Source: Epiperipatus broadwayi (taxonomy: Eukaryota > Onychophora > Udeonychophora > Euonychophora > Peripatidae). From it: DNA of 64,000 bases. Shown here piece by piece: positions 36,715 through 50,996 of the stretch. Position numbers and translations under genes: made by a program. Under the pieces are notes generated by a model. The model had not been told where the DNA came from and did not search any database. It saw only the letters and a list, made by a program, of their open reading frames with translations. Where the stretch lies: NCBI GenBank assembly GCA_028023455.1, contig JAQFVV010000003.1:1634001-1698000 (forward strand). Direction: 5' to 3'. The first letter of the stretch is position 1; each line of letters begins with the position of its first letter.

Positions 36715-38690
36715 TTCCTAATCATCAGAAACATTCTAATGAATTGAAATTAGAACTTGAAAATCGTTTTTGAATGATAACAGAAATTGAATATAATTTA
36801 CATTTGAATAAAATCAAAAGGAAAATAACTGATACCCGTTTAAAAATCAGCATTTGCCCAGTAAAATTTCTACTAGGACTAAAGACTTTATAAAGAAAAG
36901 AAAGAATATGAAAATATATAAAAATGATGCATTAAGAAAGATAGAATATCTCGAATTTTGTAATATAGTGCAAAAAAGAATTGATAATGATATAAGAAAG
37001 TATAATTGTAAACTAGCAAGAAAAGCTATTGAAGAGAATAAAAGTCTTAAGAATGTAAAATAACATTTTGGTATTGGTAGGAAATATTTCTACAATAAGA
37101 AAAAAAGATGGAACTATTGCTAAAAAGAGAGAAAAGTTCTGTCAAAAATTATATAGTAGTAAAGTACAAAGAGAGGTACCTTTTAAAACTATTATATCTT
37201 CTGAATTATCCAGGAATTTTAATAAAGAAGTGAGACGTGAATTAAATTTATATTAAAAAAGGAAAAACTTCAGGTAGTGGTGGAATTATAATCAATATCT
37301 TAAAAGAAACAGAGAAGAAATAAAAAAAAATTTGACAAAGTTATATACCAAATGATTAAATGATAATGTGTACCAGATGATTGAATGAATGCAGTATTAA
37401 TATTTAAAAAATATGATAAAGGACATATTAGAAATCACAGACTTATCAGTTTTATACAAAATTTTTAACAAGATAATTACAAGTTGTCTACAGGCAATTT
37501 TAGATTTCAACCAACCAAAAAAAAAAAAAACTGGATTTAAAAGTGGTTTTAGTACAGTAGATCACATCCAAGTATTGAAAGAAGTTATAGAAAGAATCAA
37601 TGAATATGAACTGTCATTATGCTTTGGATTGATAGATTATAGAAAGACATTTGATTCTATAAGCATTTCTTCAATGATTAAAACATTGGATCATCCAGGT
37701 ATGCACCCAAGATATTGTCATATTCAGAAGAATATTTATATCAAATGTAACAGCACTAATTAAATTACATAATGATACTAGGAACATTAACATTGAGAAT
37801 GGTGTAAGACAGGGTGATTCCATATCTCCAAAATATTTTACAGCAACACAGCAAGAAGTATTTTGTTGATCAAAATGGGAAACTAAAGAAATAAAAGTAA
37901 ATGGACATTGTTTAAGTCATCTAAATTTTGCAGATAAAGTAGTTACTTTTTTAAAAATATTGCTTCAGATCTTCAGCAAATGTTTCAAGAGTCATAGATG
38001 AAAGTATAAAAGTAGAACTAAAGGTAGATGTTTAAAAGAATAAAGTAATGTTCAATGAATTTTCTCAAAAGATGAAAATAAAAATTGATAATGACAATTA
38101 GAAGATAACAATTACAAAAACCTTGGTCAGATTATTTCTACTAATGTAAACATAATGGAAGAAATTAATCATAGAATTAAACTTGGTTGGAGAGCTTTTG
38201 ATAGAAATAACAATATTAAAAGGGAATATACCTATGTGTATGAAAAAGGTTTTTAATAAATATGTTTTACCAGTTATTACTTATGGATTTGAGGCTTGGA
38301 CACTTAACAAAAAAGCAATACAGAGATTTCAAACCATTCAAAGAAGTATGGAAAGATGCATATTAGGAGTAACAAAAAAGATCAAAAATAAAATACATGG
38401 GTAAGAGAACAACAGATGTTGTTGTCACCATTGAAAGAATTAAGAGATTGAATGGAATTGGACTGACATATTGCAAGAAAATATGATAATTGATAGACAG
38501 TTGAAATATGAAATTGGATTTCAAGAGATTATAAAAGACTTAGAAAGAGATTACACATGAAATTGACAGATAAAATAAGGAAATGTTTAGGGGTGTTGTG
38601 GAAAAGAGAGGATAGAAATTGAAGAATATGGATTGAACTTGGAGAGACTTCATCCTGCATTGGATTAATAATGGTTAATAATGATATAAA
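36715..38690 (+). pseudogene. RTE-clade LINE, 5'-truncated, inactive
   Basis: The pieces read in order for an RTE endonuclease/reverse transcriptase polyprotein. The linker after the endonuclease has ELKLELENRF, then ISTRTKDFIKKRKNMK, then an intact 69-codon frame (36854-37063) ending KAIEENKSLKNVK. The reverse transcriptase has FSTVDHIQVLKEVIERINEY, motif A LCFGLIDYRKTFDSI (near 37620), the GVRQGDSISPKYFTA motif (37801-37845), and the catalytic FADD box changed to FADK (37927-37938). The C-terminus has KVFNKYVLPVITYGFEAWTL and RSMERCILGVTKKI (38250-38400). It decays through about 38690. Stops and frameshifts separate all segments. The endonuclease domain is missing at the 5' side, typical of target-primed reverse transcription. 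The same family as the split copy at 53.2-63.9 kb. Confidence 0.88.
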
Positions 38691-41030
38691 TTAGAAATGT
38701 TGAATCTTTGTATCAGTGCATTTACTAAGGCATGAAATATCATTACAGTTAACATTAAAATGATTAATAATTTTCTTAGTGGCTATTAACTGATTGCAAC
38801 AAATATTTTAATTATATTTGGTTTAAGTAACTGATGGTGAATTACTGAATTTAAACATGATTGTTGTGACTAAATTGTAATGTTAAATAAAGTTAATCTA
38901 TTGTAAATTGCTTGGCAAGTCATGCAATATTCAAACACTCAAATGTATTACATATGATGATTTCACTCAATTTTTAAACTGTTTTTTTTTATTTTATTTT
39001 ATTCCTATGAGATTACTCCAGCAATCTTTAGATCTTACAGCACTGTGACAAACTGCACTGTACATTCAAAATTAATAAAACCATATCAAAATATTTTAAG
39101 GTTTTACCAAGCCAAGTTTATTTTTATAAGCTTCAAGCATCACAAATGAAAATAATATTTAAACATTTTTTCCCCCTTGAAAATAAGACAGAATATACAT
39201 TAGTATACTCTTTTATTGTACTTATAGTATGAAGATAAAGAGGCTGGTATTAAAAAAAATACTTCATTATAAACTATTTTATAATGGAATGAAATCCATA
39301 AGTTCAAATATTTTATTTTTTTTGTTTCTATTATTATGCTATTTCAATAAATGTTTTAAATACAGTTAATCTCCAAGACTACAAAATAAAAGATAAATTT
39401 TAACCATATATGTGTAAATCTCTTCAGATCAAACCTATTATTCCAATTTTTGAACACTTCTATTACAATTATTTTTTGTTTCCCACGTAGAGTTATAGAT
39501 GTAAAATCACAGCACAGTGTAAATTTTAAACCACCAAGATATCATCACCTAACTTACAAAACATCAAATAATATTTGATTACACATTTAGTTATCCATTA
39601 GAAATTTATTGGGCAATTTTTTTCCAATCTCATTATGTTTATGCCATTTATATAACTATGCAAGCAAATTGTCTTGGATTGAAATAATTTATAGATTTTT
39701 CAGTTTGGGCTGATAGTTTGATAGTATAATAAAAAAGTACAAAATGGCTGCTGAAAGAATGGTGTATTAAACCCATAGATTCAACTACATTGTTCAAAAA
39801 TTCAAAAGCTGCTCACTGATAAATGCCATAAGTGAGAAATGAGTCTGAGGATATTTGAATAAAACAACACTGGTTAAGGACTTATTAGCATTAACAACTA
39901 ATATTGATTAATTACTAAGGCTTATATTAGATGACATAAGTATAGAGATATTGGAAGAAAATTTCTAAATGTAATCTTTCATATGAAAATCTATGCATTT
40001 AAATTTGTTATTTTGAAAACAGGGAATTGAGAAGTATTAAATTATTGTTAATGTTTTAAAATTATGCTTACTTCTTTAATGAAATTATTTATTTTGCTTT
40101 CGCAAAATTTCAAATTAAATAACAATTGAAAAAGATAAGTTAAGTTCGCCTCTTTTTTTTCTATGCAAACTCTATTAGTTACAGAAATCATATGACTTGG
40201 CCAATATTCTAAAGTTCACCAAGATAAGTTCAAATAAACTGCTACCATTTCCTGCCTCTCAAATCCTCACTGTTATTATTGAAATATTCTGCAATAAGAT
40301 TCAATATTATTTAATATACCTTAATTTTAATTAAATTTAAAATTACAATTATTTCTAGATTCAAATTAACTTACAATTTTGCTTTCTTTTTGCAAAAATT
40401 TAATATTGTCATAATTATGTTTATTATATTTTGATTCCATATTAGTCTACAATTATTATAAGGCTTTAAAACTTAACATCTTCTTAATCATAAATTGTAT
40501 ATTATTTGCTTTATTTGTTTTTATGTCATATATTTTAATATTAAAAATTATTGTCAAATTCTTGCATATGCATTGTTCACCTCGTTCTATCATTTGCAAT
40601 TTTAATGTCCTCTGAAGCTGTTTGCCAAAATTAAATCCAATATCTATTCTGATGAATATTTAGAAATTTGAAGTATTGATTTATTAGTTAACACTTGCTT
40701 AAAATATATTTTCAAGATTCTTTTAATATTTGCGGTATGGTATATTTTGCTACTTGTTATAAAATGTTGATATTTGAGATGTATTGTAGATTGTACTTTG
40801 GGTTGTTAGTGTGACATCCAATGTGTTGTTTAATTGAAATATTTGCTTGAATGATTGGTTGTTCACAACATCTAGCATTTTTGAAATCTAAACTTGGAAT
40901 AAATCTCAAACATCTTTACCCTATTCTCATTTATCATTATTACTCTTATTATTTCATGGCATACAGATATAGGTTTATATACACACATACTCTTTAGCAA
41001 TAAAAACCATAGTTATAATGCTTTTTGATA
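38691..41030. other. AT-rich non-coding stretch
   Basis: No gene or element recognised. Confidence 0.4.
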
Positions 41031-41270
41031 CTATAATAACATATTGGGTTTTTGGAACCATTCCTCTATGACTGGAAACAATTTATTTAATAAAATATTT
41101 AAAGGTACTTTAATTTCAGTGGATGGCAATGCTATTTCACAATAATTACCACAATCTTTATATTCTGATAATTTTTTAAAAATTGAAATAATAAACATAT
41201 TTTTAACATCAGATACATAATTTTGTGAGTCCATATATTCTTGAAAAAATTCAAATAGTTTGAAGATATT
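41031..41270 (-). other. Unrecognised open frame, possibly a coding remnant
   Basis: The minus frame is open from about 41268 to 41031, longer than the 67 codons from its ATG: residues LFEFFQEYMDSQNYVSDVKN lead into KKLSEYKDCGNYCEIALPST and end KLFPVIEEWFQKPNMLL. The amino-acid balance (C, W, P, E, D and K spread evenly) looks coding-like, but I know no matching family. Candidates are an exon of an unannotated gene, a transposase fragment, or chance. Confidence 0.25.
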
Positions 41271-41828
41271 GTATTACCTTTATATTTTCAAACTTTTAAG
41301 GATTTCATAAAGTTTCACATACTTTGATATGAATGTTAAAAGACTGTGATATTTATCAAACTGAATATCTGAGACCAAATCTAAATATTTATAGGATCTA
41401 TATAAGATAAATGTCATAATCTGAAATACTTGTTATGATCTGACTGGTCTTTCTATTCAAAATGTCATTACATAAGAAAATTATATAAACTGATTTGATA
41501 TGTCCATGATATTAATTTTAAATCCATGTACTTTTTTAAAAATCTAAAGCAACAACAATCTTCTAATGATTAAGTTTTCATTGTAGTCTTAATTGTCAAT
41601 GATTTGAAAGTTTTTTTTTAATTATTGAATTCTGATCTAGATTGCTTATGAATTTATATTAATCTTACTATTTAAAAAAGTATCTAATTCTATTTTTAAT
41701 CAAGTCATAATAATGCAATCAATGTCAGAGAATCTTTCAAAAATGTTCATTTTAAGGAGGCCAAAGTCAGGCTTACTCATACCCACCATGCAAACATTGG
41801 AAGTCTCAGATCAATTCATTTTGAAAAT

Positions 41829-42181
41829 TTAAAGTGACAGTTTTACTGTTCAAAAATTGTTGAAATCTAATATGAATAATAATTGTTTCTAAAAAATAAA
41901 TTTCTTACTAATATATGTGTGATATCATTATTATTTAAATTTGATGATGTAGTCTATAAATTCTTCTGTAATATTAATTTCCTTTACATTCTCATTCTAT
42001 AACATAATTCATAAAATAACATAATTTTGAGTATGAATGCATCCAGTTTTTTAAAATGATTTTGCTATATAATTAGTGTAATGTTATTGATAATATATAT
42101 TTTTGAAAACAGTAACAATATACAATTCTTTTTCACAGAGCCAATATCATTATTTTCAATAACTTAGAACTGTCACTTTAA
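41829..42181. mobile_element. MITE candidate with 14-bp TIR TTAAAGTGACAGTT
   Basis: TTAAAGTGACAGTT at 41829-41842 is exactly inverted as AACTGTCACTTTAA at 42168-42181, 353 bp end to end. The interior is AT-rich and non-coding. Short perfect TIRs and this size suit a MITE, but no clear target duplication was seen and a third related motif (GTTAAAGTGAGC) lies just outside at 42288. Confidence 0.45.
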
Positions 42182-43700
42182 CTACCAACATGTGCATTCA
42201 ATTTTTCAAAAAGAAAAATTGTCTATTGATATTTATGCACTAGCACTAATCAAACTGTGTAAAAACTTTCTATGGATCATAGACCTGTTAAAGTGAGCAC
42301 AGTTTATACAAACTCGTTTTTAATAAGCTAGTCTTTCATTGAAACATTGTAAAAAACTAGAGTTCCGGTTAAATTTTATTATGAATGCAATGACTTGCTG
42401 TAATCCTTTGTAGGATGGTTTTCACAAAAAAAATAGCTATATTAATTTTTAAATTATGATAACCTTTTAGCTAAAAGCATCATCCAATTATCAGGTTTTG
42501 TAATAAAAAATCTTATCTTTATTTCCATTATTAATTCTTACAGATATAATAATTTCTCTCCTAAGCAATTACTCAGGCCTAATTTTTAATGGATCAATAT
42601 TATGTTTAATTAAGAAATACCCTTAACTATTTATTGATTACTGATTATTTATAGCTGACATTCATAGTGGAAGATCACTCCACTATCTGTTAATATGTGA
42701 ATAGCATTGATTTTTTTAAAAGTTTGATAAAGTAAAAGTAAAAATAAAATAAAACCATCTTTAAATGGCTTATGGCAGGACTAAGGCTTTATACAGGATG
42801 TTGTAAAGAAAAAAAATATGCACTAGGTTTACCAATTTTTAGGTGGTGGGTGGAATTTGAACAGCTTTTCCACTTATTTTATTCTCTAGATAAGAATGGA
42901 TAGATATCCTTTTATCACACAATAATTAGGTGATCTGCTCTGTTTGTTATGAGATAGCTATCTGGAAGAACAATATTAAGGCTGATTAAAACACAAAATC
43001 AAAAGTTGATTTGCTGCTGCTGAACCATAACCCCCCAACAAATCAAATTATAGTTATACCGAGTCTACTTTACAAATTCCAGAACAATTAAACTAAATAT
43101 GCTCATGAATTATCAAATGTCTTATTAAAAGTTTAATACATTTTTATTATACTTTGTAATATTTCTTCTCCAATTAAAGTTATATTATTTTACTATAATT
43201 TTGGTTCTAAAGCAATTATTTGAGTTAATAATTTATTGTTGTGGTACAGTGGAACACAATTACAAAAATTTGTGGCACCAATAAGCTTAAGCAAATAAAA
43301 TTAGATATTGCTAAACCTTTGATAAATAAAAGCAATTTAAAGAAATATATGTTATTTGCTAAACAGATATTATATTAACCAATAACTATATAAATCCAGG
43401 ATGTAAAAATCTTTTACTTATGCAAACATGAAAAAATAAAATCAAGAAAAGAAAAGTAGCACTTTTTATTTTGATACAAAATATATTATTCAAAAAATCA
43501 AGAACTATCCCCATGCCTCATAATGTCAAAAGTAACTGATAGAATCACATGGTTAGTTTGCCATAAAATAAATCACAGAATCTTCAAATAGAAATGGAAA
43601 ACTAATTGAAGTCTAATAGCTATCTTTTCTAAATAATTTCAAATAATCTCTTAACAATAGATAGAATATCATTGTTAGCAGGCATAGTGATTATTGCTTA
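42182..43700. other. AT-rich non-coding stretch
   Basis: No gene or element recognised. Confidence 0.4.
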
Positions 43701-44300
43701 TGCTTTGGCTATCATTAAGAGTATCTTAAACATTTTTAGCAGAAGAATGACCTCATCATTCATTGTAGCTAACTATCATTAATAACAGCTTGGTTATTCT
43801 TTATAGTAATTTGACTATCATCATTAGCAAACTTGTATCATTAATAATATTTTAACAATTTTCTGAAAATTTTCAACAATTATTAAGGATTTACAGTTGC
43901 AATATGCTGATGGCTTGATCACCACTAGCATTATCCTAATTTTAATAAGTAACATACTGTTTGTATTTAGCAATAGCTTTCCCACCATTATTGGAAGCTT
44001 CGACCTCACTAGTTGTTGTTTACTAATCATCAGTAGTAGCTCAAACATTATTAGTGGAAAAGTGACCATAACTTGTAAATAGCTTGACCATCTTAAGACA
44101 CAGTTTAAACATCAGCAGCAATAATCTGACTGCTTTTATTGCAGCTTGACCATTATTAGTGATAGTTCATGATTTAGTAATAGCTCTATCATTTTAGACA
44201 TGGCTATCTTAACTTTATTAATAGTAACTTGACCATCATCAGCAACATTTTAAATCAATTCTGCCAATAGCTTGACCATTATTATACACACTGACAATTA
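43700..44300. repeat. Degenerate minisatellite, (AGCTTGACCATTATTAGTAAT)-like
   Basis: Variants of GCTTGACCATTATTAGT recur about every 20-45 bp, for example AGCTTGACCATCTTA, AGCTTGACCATTATTAGTG, ACTTGACCATCATCAGC and AGCTTGACCATTATTATA, with weaker TGACTATCATCATTAGC upstream. The overlapping 81- and 61-codon frames on opposite strands (43824-44082) exist because stop codons are rare in this repeat. They are not genes. Confidence 0.75.
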
Positions 44301-45658
<1,358 letters not shown>

Positions 45659-45659
45659 A

Positions 45660-48014
45660 TAGAAATCAGTAACCAGTCTTCAGACATCACTCCTATCCAT
45701 CTACCTCCACTGACATATAGCTCACATGCTGAATACCAGCCATTGACATATTTAGAATTGGAAACACCTCCCAGCCACATTATCAATGAAAGTCATAATA
45801 ACAACTTTTAATTTGCACAGAAAGAAATTACACTACCAGCAGTATAATTGTAAATGTCTTTACCATATAATATTTTCTTTCACAGTACATTCATTTGTAG
45901 TTATAATAAAATGTATTATTATGAATAATTAAAGTATAAGATATTACATAGTAGTCGGATTCTGAATTGCAAACTATGTCAATACCAAAGTTTGAAAAAA
46001 ATTCAAGAAAAACTCTCTTTATAAATTGTGCTAATTTTGGCATTATTAACTACTAATCAGAATTTGAATTTTATTTATATTAAGATTTGACTAGATTTAT
46101 TTCAGAATGTGAAAGATTGAATACATATAATTATTAAAGGTGTTAAATTAGATTTCTCAGCAATCAGCCCTGTGAGTCATATATTGCCATTTGAAATTTG
46201 TCTGTTATTTAATATCTATAAAGAACAAATAGGGGGTAATTAAATTTACACATCCATATTTGTAATTTCAGATTTTTCTTCACCATTAACAACTATGTAA
46301 GATTTAATACCCTTGACGTATATAGTGAAATTAAATTCTTAAAAAAATTGCAATAATAGTTCTTAAGGCTAAGCGCTTTCAGAGCTTTCATCTCCATATT
46401 CATAGCCTTCAAACATGATAATTTATGCAAATCTATGCAAGCTCATTTATATTGTCCATCTCTTTGAAATAGAAAAGCATGTATTCTTTCTGTTTATTGC
46501 CTTCATATCTTTTGCTATATACCATGCCTCCTTAATCTTCCTTTTGATGTCACCCCTCATCAAGCATATTAAATCTTACATTCATAATTGGTAATATATT
46601 AATTATGTTGTTGGCTATTATATATTTGTAAATATGTATTCATTATAGACATTTATTACTCTTCATGGTGTCCTCATTTTTATTAACTTCACTGACAAAA
46701 AGATAAATTCTAGAGCTCAAGATTCATGTATTCCAGCTTCCAGTGATTGACCCTCATCCAATAGACCTATAATCAGGATGGTATATAATTCTCATCATAA
46801 AATGGAATACAATTAATTGTATATATTTATAATAGGAATTCAGTATGAATTCTCTATGCATTCTTGAAATAATTTTCCAGCTACAATGCAGTGAAACAAT
46901 ATACCAATTAACATCAAGCATTGCATACTGAAATTATACCATGTAGTATATGTATTTGTCTGAAATACTTTAAATTAAAAGTGAATCCATCTTTAACTTG
47001 TTAGTTAGTCTTTTATTAGATATAAGTGTGAATATTGATAGAATAACAATTTTGTAAATATTCTCATAACTAAATAAAAATTTTCCAAAAGAAGCATAAT
47101 TTTTGCATAAAAGATTTTCACAATTTTATAAATTTAAATGATAGAAATTTTAAGAGTAAACATTTTTTATTGAAGATAATTCATATAATATTGCAATCAT
47201 CATTTAGATAGATTATTTGAATATATGCAACAATTATAAATTTTCCAATACATATTTAACTTGCCCTCCTCTTGCAGATTTCGAAACCTTTCTGTAGTTG
47301 GAAGATATATTTATTCTAATGGATATATAAATGAAGATCAAGAAGGTTGTAGATTTTTAGTAAGAATGGAATTGTTTTCTGATTCTAAGCAAGAAGAAAC
47401 ATTCCATACAGGCAGCTAAGAAACAAAATTATTATCTGTTGAATTGCTATTATTGGATTATTTCATCTCTTCCAACATAAACCAAGTCTGATTACTCTGG
47501 GAATCCATATTATTATAATTGAAAATTATTCTGAACTGTATATGGAATTTAAGAATAGCTGACTGAAGATGACAGCTTGCACATTTTGAATTATTAACAG
47601 AAAATTTTCCCAATTCCCTATTGCTATGATAGGTTTAACAAATTCGTAAAAACAGTTACCAAAGAATAATATCTCTCAATTATATTGCTTTCAATTTATT
47701 CCATATTGAAATAAAATCAGCTGTGCTCTTTATAACCAATTTTTGTTTAACTAAAGATCTGGAAAATTTTAATAAACTTATGAAATCTTCTAGATTATGC
47801 TAAAAAAGAGAACTAGAAAGATACCATGAAGAAGCTAAACTTTACAAGATCTAGTCCCAACACCTGATTTTTTTGATTGTAAAATTAGTTTTAAAATAAC
47901 TCTTACAATCACTGATAATAAGACTGCCAATCTTTGAAAAAAATGTTATCTTCTTTTTTACAATATTTCCTAATATAAGTAGATGTTTGTAAGCTTGAAC
48001 TTTGTTGTTTGTTT
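45660..48014. other. AT-rich stretch, possible decayed 5' part of the following LINE
   Basis: No clear gene. The 47280-48000 part, just upstream of the reverse transcriptase below, may hold linker sequence of that LINE, but I could not align it by eye. Confidence 0.3.
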
Positions 48015-49160
48015 TCAACTAAGAAAAGCTCCAGGAAAATTTACCTTCTTACAGAGTTTTTAATAATTTAGAATCTAAAGCCAAAGCATGATTGAAAAAA
48101 CTATTCAGTAATATTATTCATATAGAAACTTTTCTAAAAACTTGGTATAAAACAAAACTGCAGCAATTATTTTTTTTAAAAATTTATTAACAATATTTTT
48201 TTCAATAGTTGAAAAAAAAAATTCAAATGTTGAGGGCCATCTATAGAATGGACTGATTCAGGACAGAAAGAAGCTGCTGTGAACAAGTTTTAACTTTTAA
48301 GAACTTATTTTAGAAAAAGATTCCAAAGTAAATTAAAAGGCAGTTCTGATACATTTATTAAAAAAAGTTTTAAAATAAGTTTAAAAAAAAAAATGGTGTT
48401 ATGTTTATTGATTTAATGTCAGTTTATAATTCTGTTTGGAAAAGGGATCTTCTAAAAATTCCTAAATTCCTTAAATATTGGTAAGATAAAAATTTATTTG
48501 ACAAAATTCTTCTAATAATAAAAGCAAGAGTTACTAAGTAATAATCATAGTAGATACAAAAAAAATGTAAAGAATAATGTACCACAGAGTTCAGTTTATT
48601 CACCAACTTCATTTAATATATGATATTGTTTGGATTAAAAAAAGAACATTTCTTGAAATAAAAATCTCTCAATAATATGAAAAATTAATAAATTAATAAT
48701 TGTGGTTTTGATCATGATTCAACAAAGTTTATATACTCAGTTTTTAATCTAAATAGCAGAAAAACATCTCATAATCCGAATATATGATAGACTAAAATCC
48801 AATCGTACCTTAGATTGCTTTAACTTATTTTTTTTATTTATCTAACATTAATTCAAAATTAATTTCCAACAATAACATTGTTGTAAATCTAAATGGTTTT
48901 ATTTGTGATTGCAATGTAAGCTTCCTTAACACTGGCATATTTTTCTGGTGGATTTTATGCACCTGTCTGCTGAAAAAGTTTTCACTCTAAACTTTTGCAT
49001 ACTCATTTAAATATTGTCTTAAGCAGTACTATTAGCACCCTCAAATCAAATCGTTTGCAATGGCTTCCTGTTTTTTTCACACACATCTCTAATAAATATC
49101 ACAAAAGCAATTGCCTAACAAAAATTTAATATGATCAAAGTTGCCAAATTTAATATATAG
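48015..49160 (+). pseudogene. Jockey-like LINE reverse transcriptase remnant
   Basis: Pieces appear in the correct order in three frames. KAPGKFTFLQSF (48021) is followed by LESKAKA.LKKLFSNIIHIE, the fingers region. FRTERSCCEQVLTFKNLF (48257) corresponds to the F-R-x-x-R-S-C...Q-V-L block. GVMFIDLMSVYNSVWKRDLL (48395) is motif A with its catalytic Asp. VPQSSVYSPTSFNI (48579) is the N-G-V-P-Q-G-S-V-L-S-P block, with the motif's first Gly and the PQG Gly both lost. A deletion or decay has removed the YADD box. The thumb then reads KLLHTHLNIVLSSTISTLKS and RLQWLPVFF (48990-49075). A weak echo of the C-terminal tail may reach 49790. The order and the LPWLP-type thumb motif match Jockey-superfamily elements from invertebrates. 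Many stops; long dead. Confidence 0.75.
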
Positions 49161-49870
49161 TTTTATCACCTAAGAGATTTCTCAAATCTAAATACACTTT
49201 TTCAATATTTAATCAAGGATAGACAATTAAAGAATTACTGTCGCATATTTCTGTTAAACACCATATATTATACTGACTCACTATTATTCATAATTTTGGA
49301 TAGTCAAGAAAACATTTGCAACCAATTGTAAAAATAATTTATGGCTTAGCATTAGTATATGCAGAAAATAATTTTCATCAGTAGATACATCACATTATAG
49401 AATAGTATGAAAGATATATTGCATTATAGAATAGTATGGAATGTGATGTCATTTATTCAATAAATAAAATTTAACTTCTGTACATTCAGCTAATACTCTC
49501 TTACTGACAAATATTAGGTAGATAGTTAAATTGATTATGGCTGATTGATTAACTAATAAAAATCTTAAATCTGGTTGGAAAATTCAAAACATTGTGAAGC
49601 TCCACTAATATTTGAACCCTATGTTTTGAACACAAAAAAAGAAAGTAGACTGATTACTATATATGTAAACTTTTTCAAAATTTTATTTTGTGTCATCCAG
49701 AAAATAAACCTAGAAGAATGGATTGTTCTACCACTAATTCTTTAGAAACCTATTAATTGGCATTGAATCTAAAAACTTATATATCAATATTAAGATTGCC
49801 ATTAAAGTTGCAGTCAGTAAAAGGCTGAATTAAATTATTTTCAGTACGTTTTAGTGAATATCTGTGCCAG
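49161..49870. other. Probable decayed LINE tail and AT-rich sequence
   Basis: Around 49740-49790 short frames (ETY.LALNLKTYISILRL) loosely echo the A-I-x-W-x-x-N-L-D end of Jockey-like ORF2. Otherwise nothing recognised. A small duplication CATTATAGAATAGTATGRAA is at 49391-49441. Confidence 0.25.
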
Positions 49871-49873
49871 TAT

Positions 49874-50010
49874 TAAAGTCTCAACTTTTTTGATATATAT
49901 ATATATATATGCTGTATGCATAAATAATGAATATAGCATATATATATAAAGTCTCAACTTTTTTGATATATATATATATATATGCTGTATGCATAAATAA
50001 TGAAGCTAAT
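49874..50010. repeat. 73-bp tandem duplication containing (AT)n
   Basis: TAAAGTCTCAACTTTTTTGA(TA)n GCTGTATGCATAAATAATGAA occurs at 49874-49931 and again from 49947 with perfect identity, joined by a short TATAGCATATATATA linker. A very recent duplication. Confidence 0.92.
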
Positions 50011-50299
50011 ATATATCCAAAAATGGTATATTATCTGAGTGCTTTTGAGAGACTTCTTGTACCAGAATTGTATTAATTCCAATTCATGAGGGATGGCAGG
50101 GGTGTATTACCAATTTATTAAGAACATAATGTGGCAATATTATATGATGAGGTTTTTCAATTTTTGAGATGTCATATTAATTATTTGATACCCATAATCA
50201 AAATGTACTTTTATGAAATAGTCTCTATATTTATGATGAAGAAAATTACACAATAGTTAATAAACTCTATAATGAATGAACTTTAATTTTTGTTATTAG

Positions 50300-50765
50300 A
50301 AGTGTGAACCGTTAGACGGTTTTCATTTTATTGTTATTTAAGTGGATGTTCTTGACATCCATTTTATGGGTAAGAGATTCTAATTCCCTGGCTGCAAAAA
50401 TATATTTGTGAGATCTGGTTATACACAACTTAAATTTGTTTAGTGAATTTTAAAAGGTGACTAGAAGACTTGGCAAACAAAAAAAGGTAATCAAAATTCA
50501 ACGTAAGACAATATTCCACGTATTTCAGCATCTAATTGATCTATCATTTTTTGGAATATTATTTAACATCTTAAAAAACAATGAGTTTGTTTTAAATAAA
50601 TCTTTGAAGGTAATTGTTGCCAGAGTTTGAATTATGATATATTTCTTTCAGTTAGTATATATAGACTCTGATAGATAAAGAGGGGTAATTGCAAATTATC
50701 TTCACAAATTCTGATTTCCTCTTTGATTTTCATGATGTGAACTAGTGGAATTACTTTTTGAAAAA
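50300..50765 (-). pseudogene. LINE ORF2 C-terminus candidate with 3' stem-loops
   Basis: The minus strand from about 50762 reads KVIPLVHIMKIKEEIR, then LPLFIYQSLYILTERNIS, then FKLWQQLPSKIYLKQTHCF, with few stops. The pattern of a basic stretch, L-P, aromatic residues, S/N-F-x-L-W-x-x-L-P and a following F matches the C-terminal end common to several LINE clades (W-N-x-L-P). Downstream, in the expected 3' untranslated region, are two perfect hairpins: TGGATGT/ACATCCA (50361-50343) and AACCGT/ACGGTT (50321-50307). The clade cannot be named. Confidence is moderate because the motif is short. Confidence 0.4.
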
Positions 50766-50942
50766 AAAAAAAATCTAGTTATAATTAACTAAAGACTTAA
50801 ACAACTATATTACTATTATTTTATTATTAGCAAATCTCCTATACTGTCTAAACACATTTACAAAACCAACAGTATCTTTTTTTTTTCATGTTCCGTTTAA
50901 GTCTTTACTTTATATATATATAACGTGAAATTATGACAAAAA

Positions 50943-50996
50943 GACCCGGGTTCGCTTCCCGGGCAACGCATTTGATATATGGAAAAAAAAAGAAAA
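50943..50996 (+). repeat. tRNA-derived SINE 3' fragment with A-tail
   Basis: GACCCGGGTTCGCTTCCCGGG is a perfect T-arm (CCCGGG stem, TTCGCTT loop, Pol III B box). It is followed by CAACGCATTTGATATATGG and then A9GA4. There is no 5' half of a tRNA, so it is a truncated tRNA-derived SINE and not a gene. The tail layout resembles the copy at 63363-63452. Confidence 0.65.

Noticed and set aside
43824-44082. Two overlapping ORFs on opposite strands
   Set aside because: Both arise from a stop-poor degenerate minisatellite.
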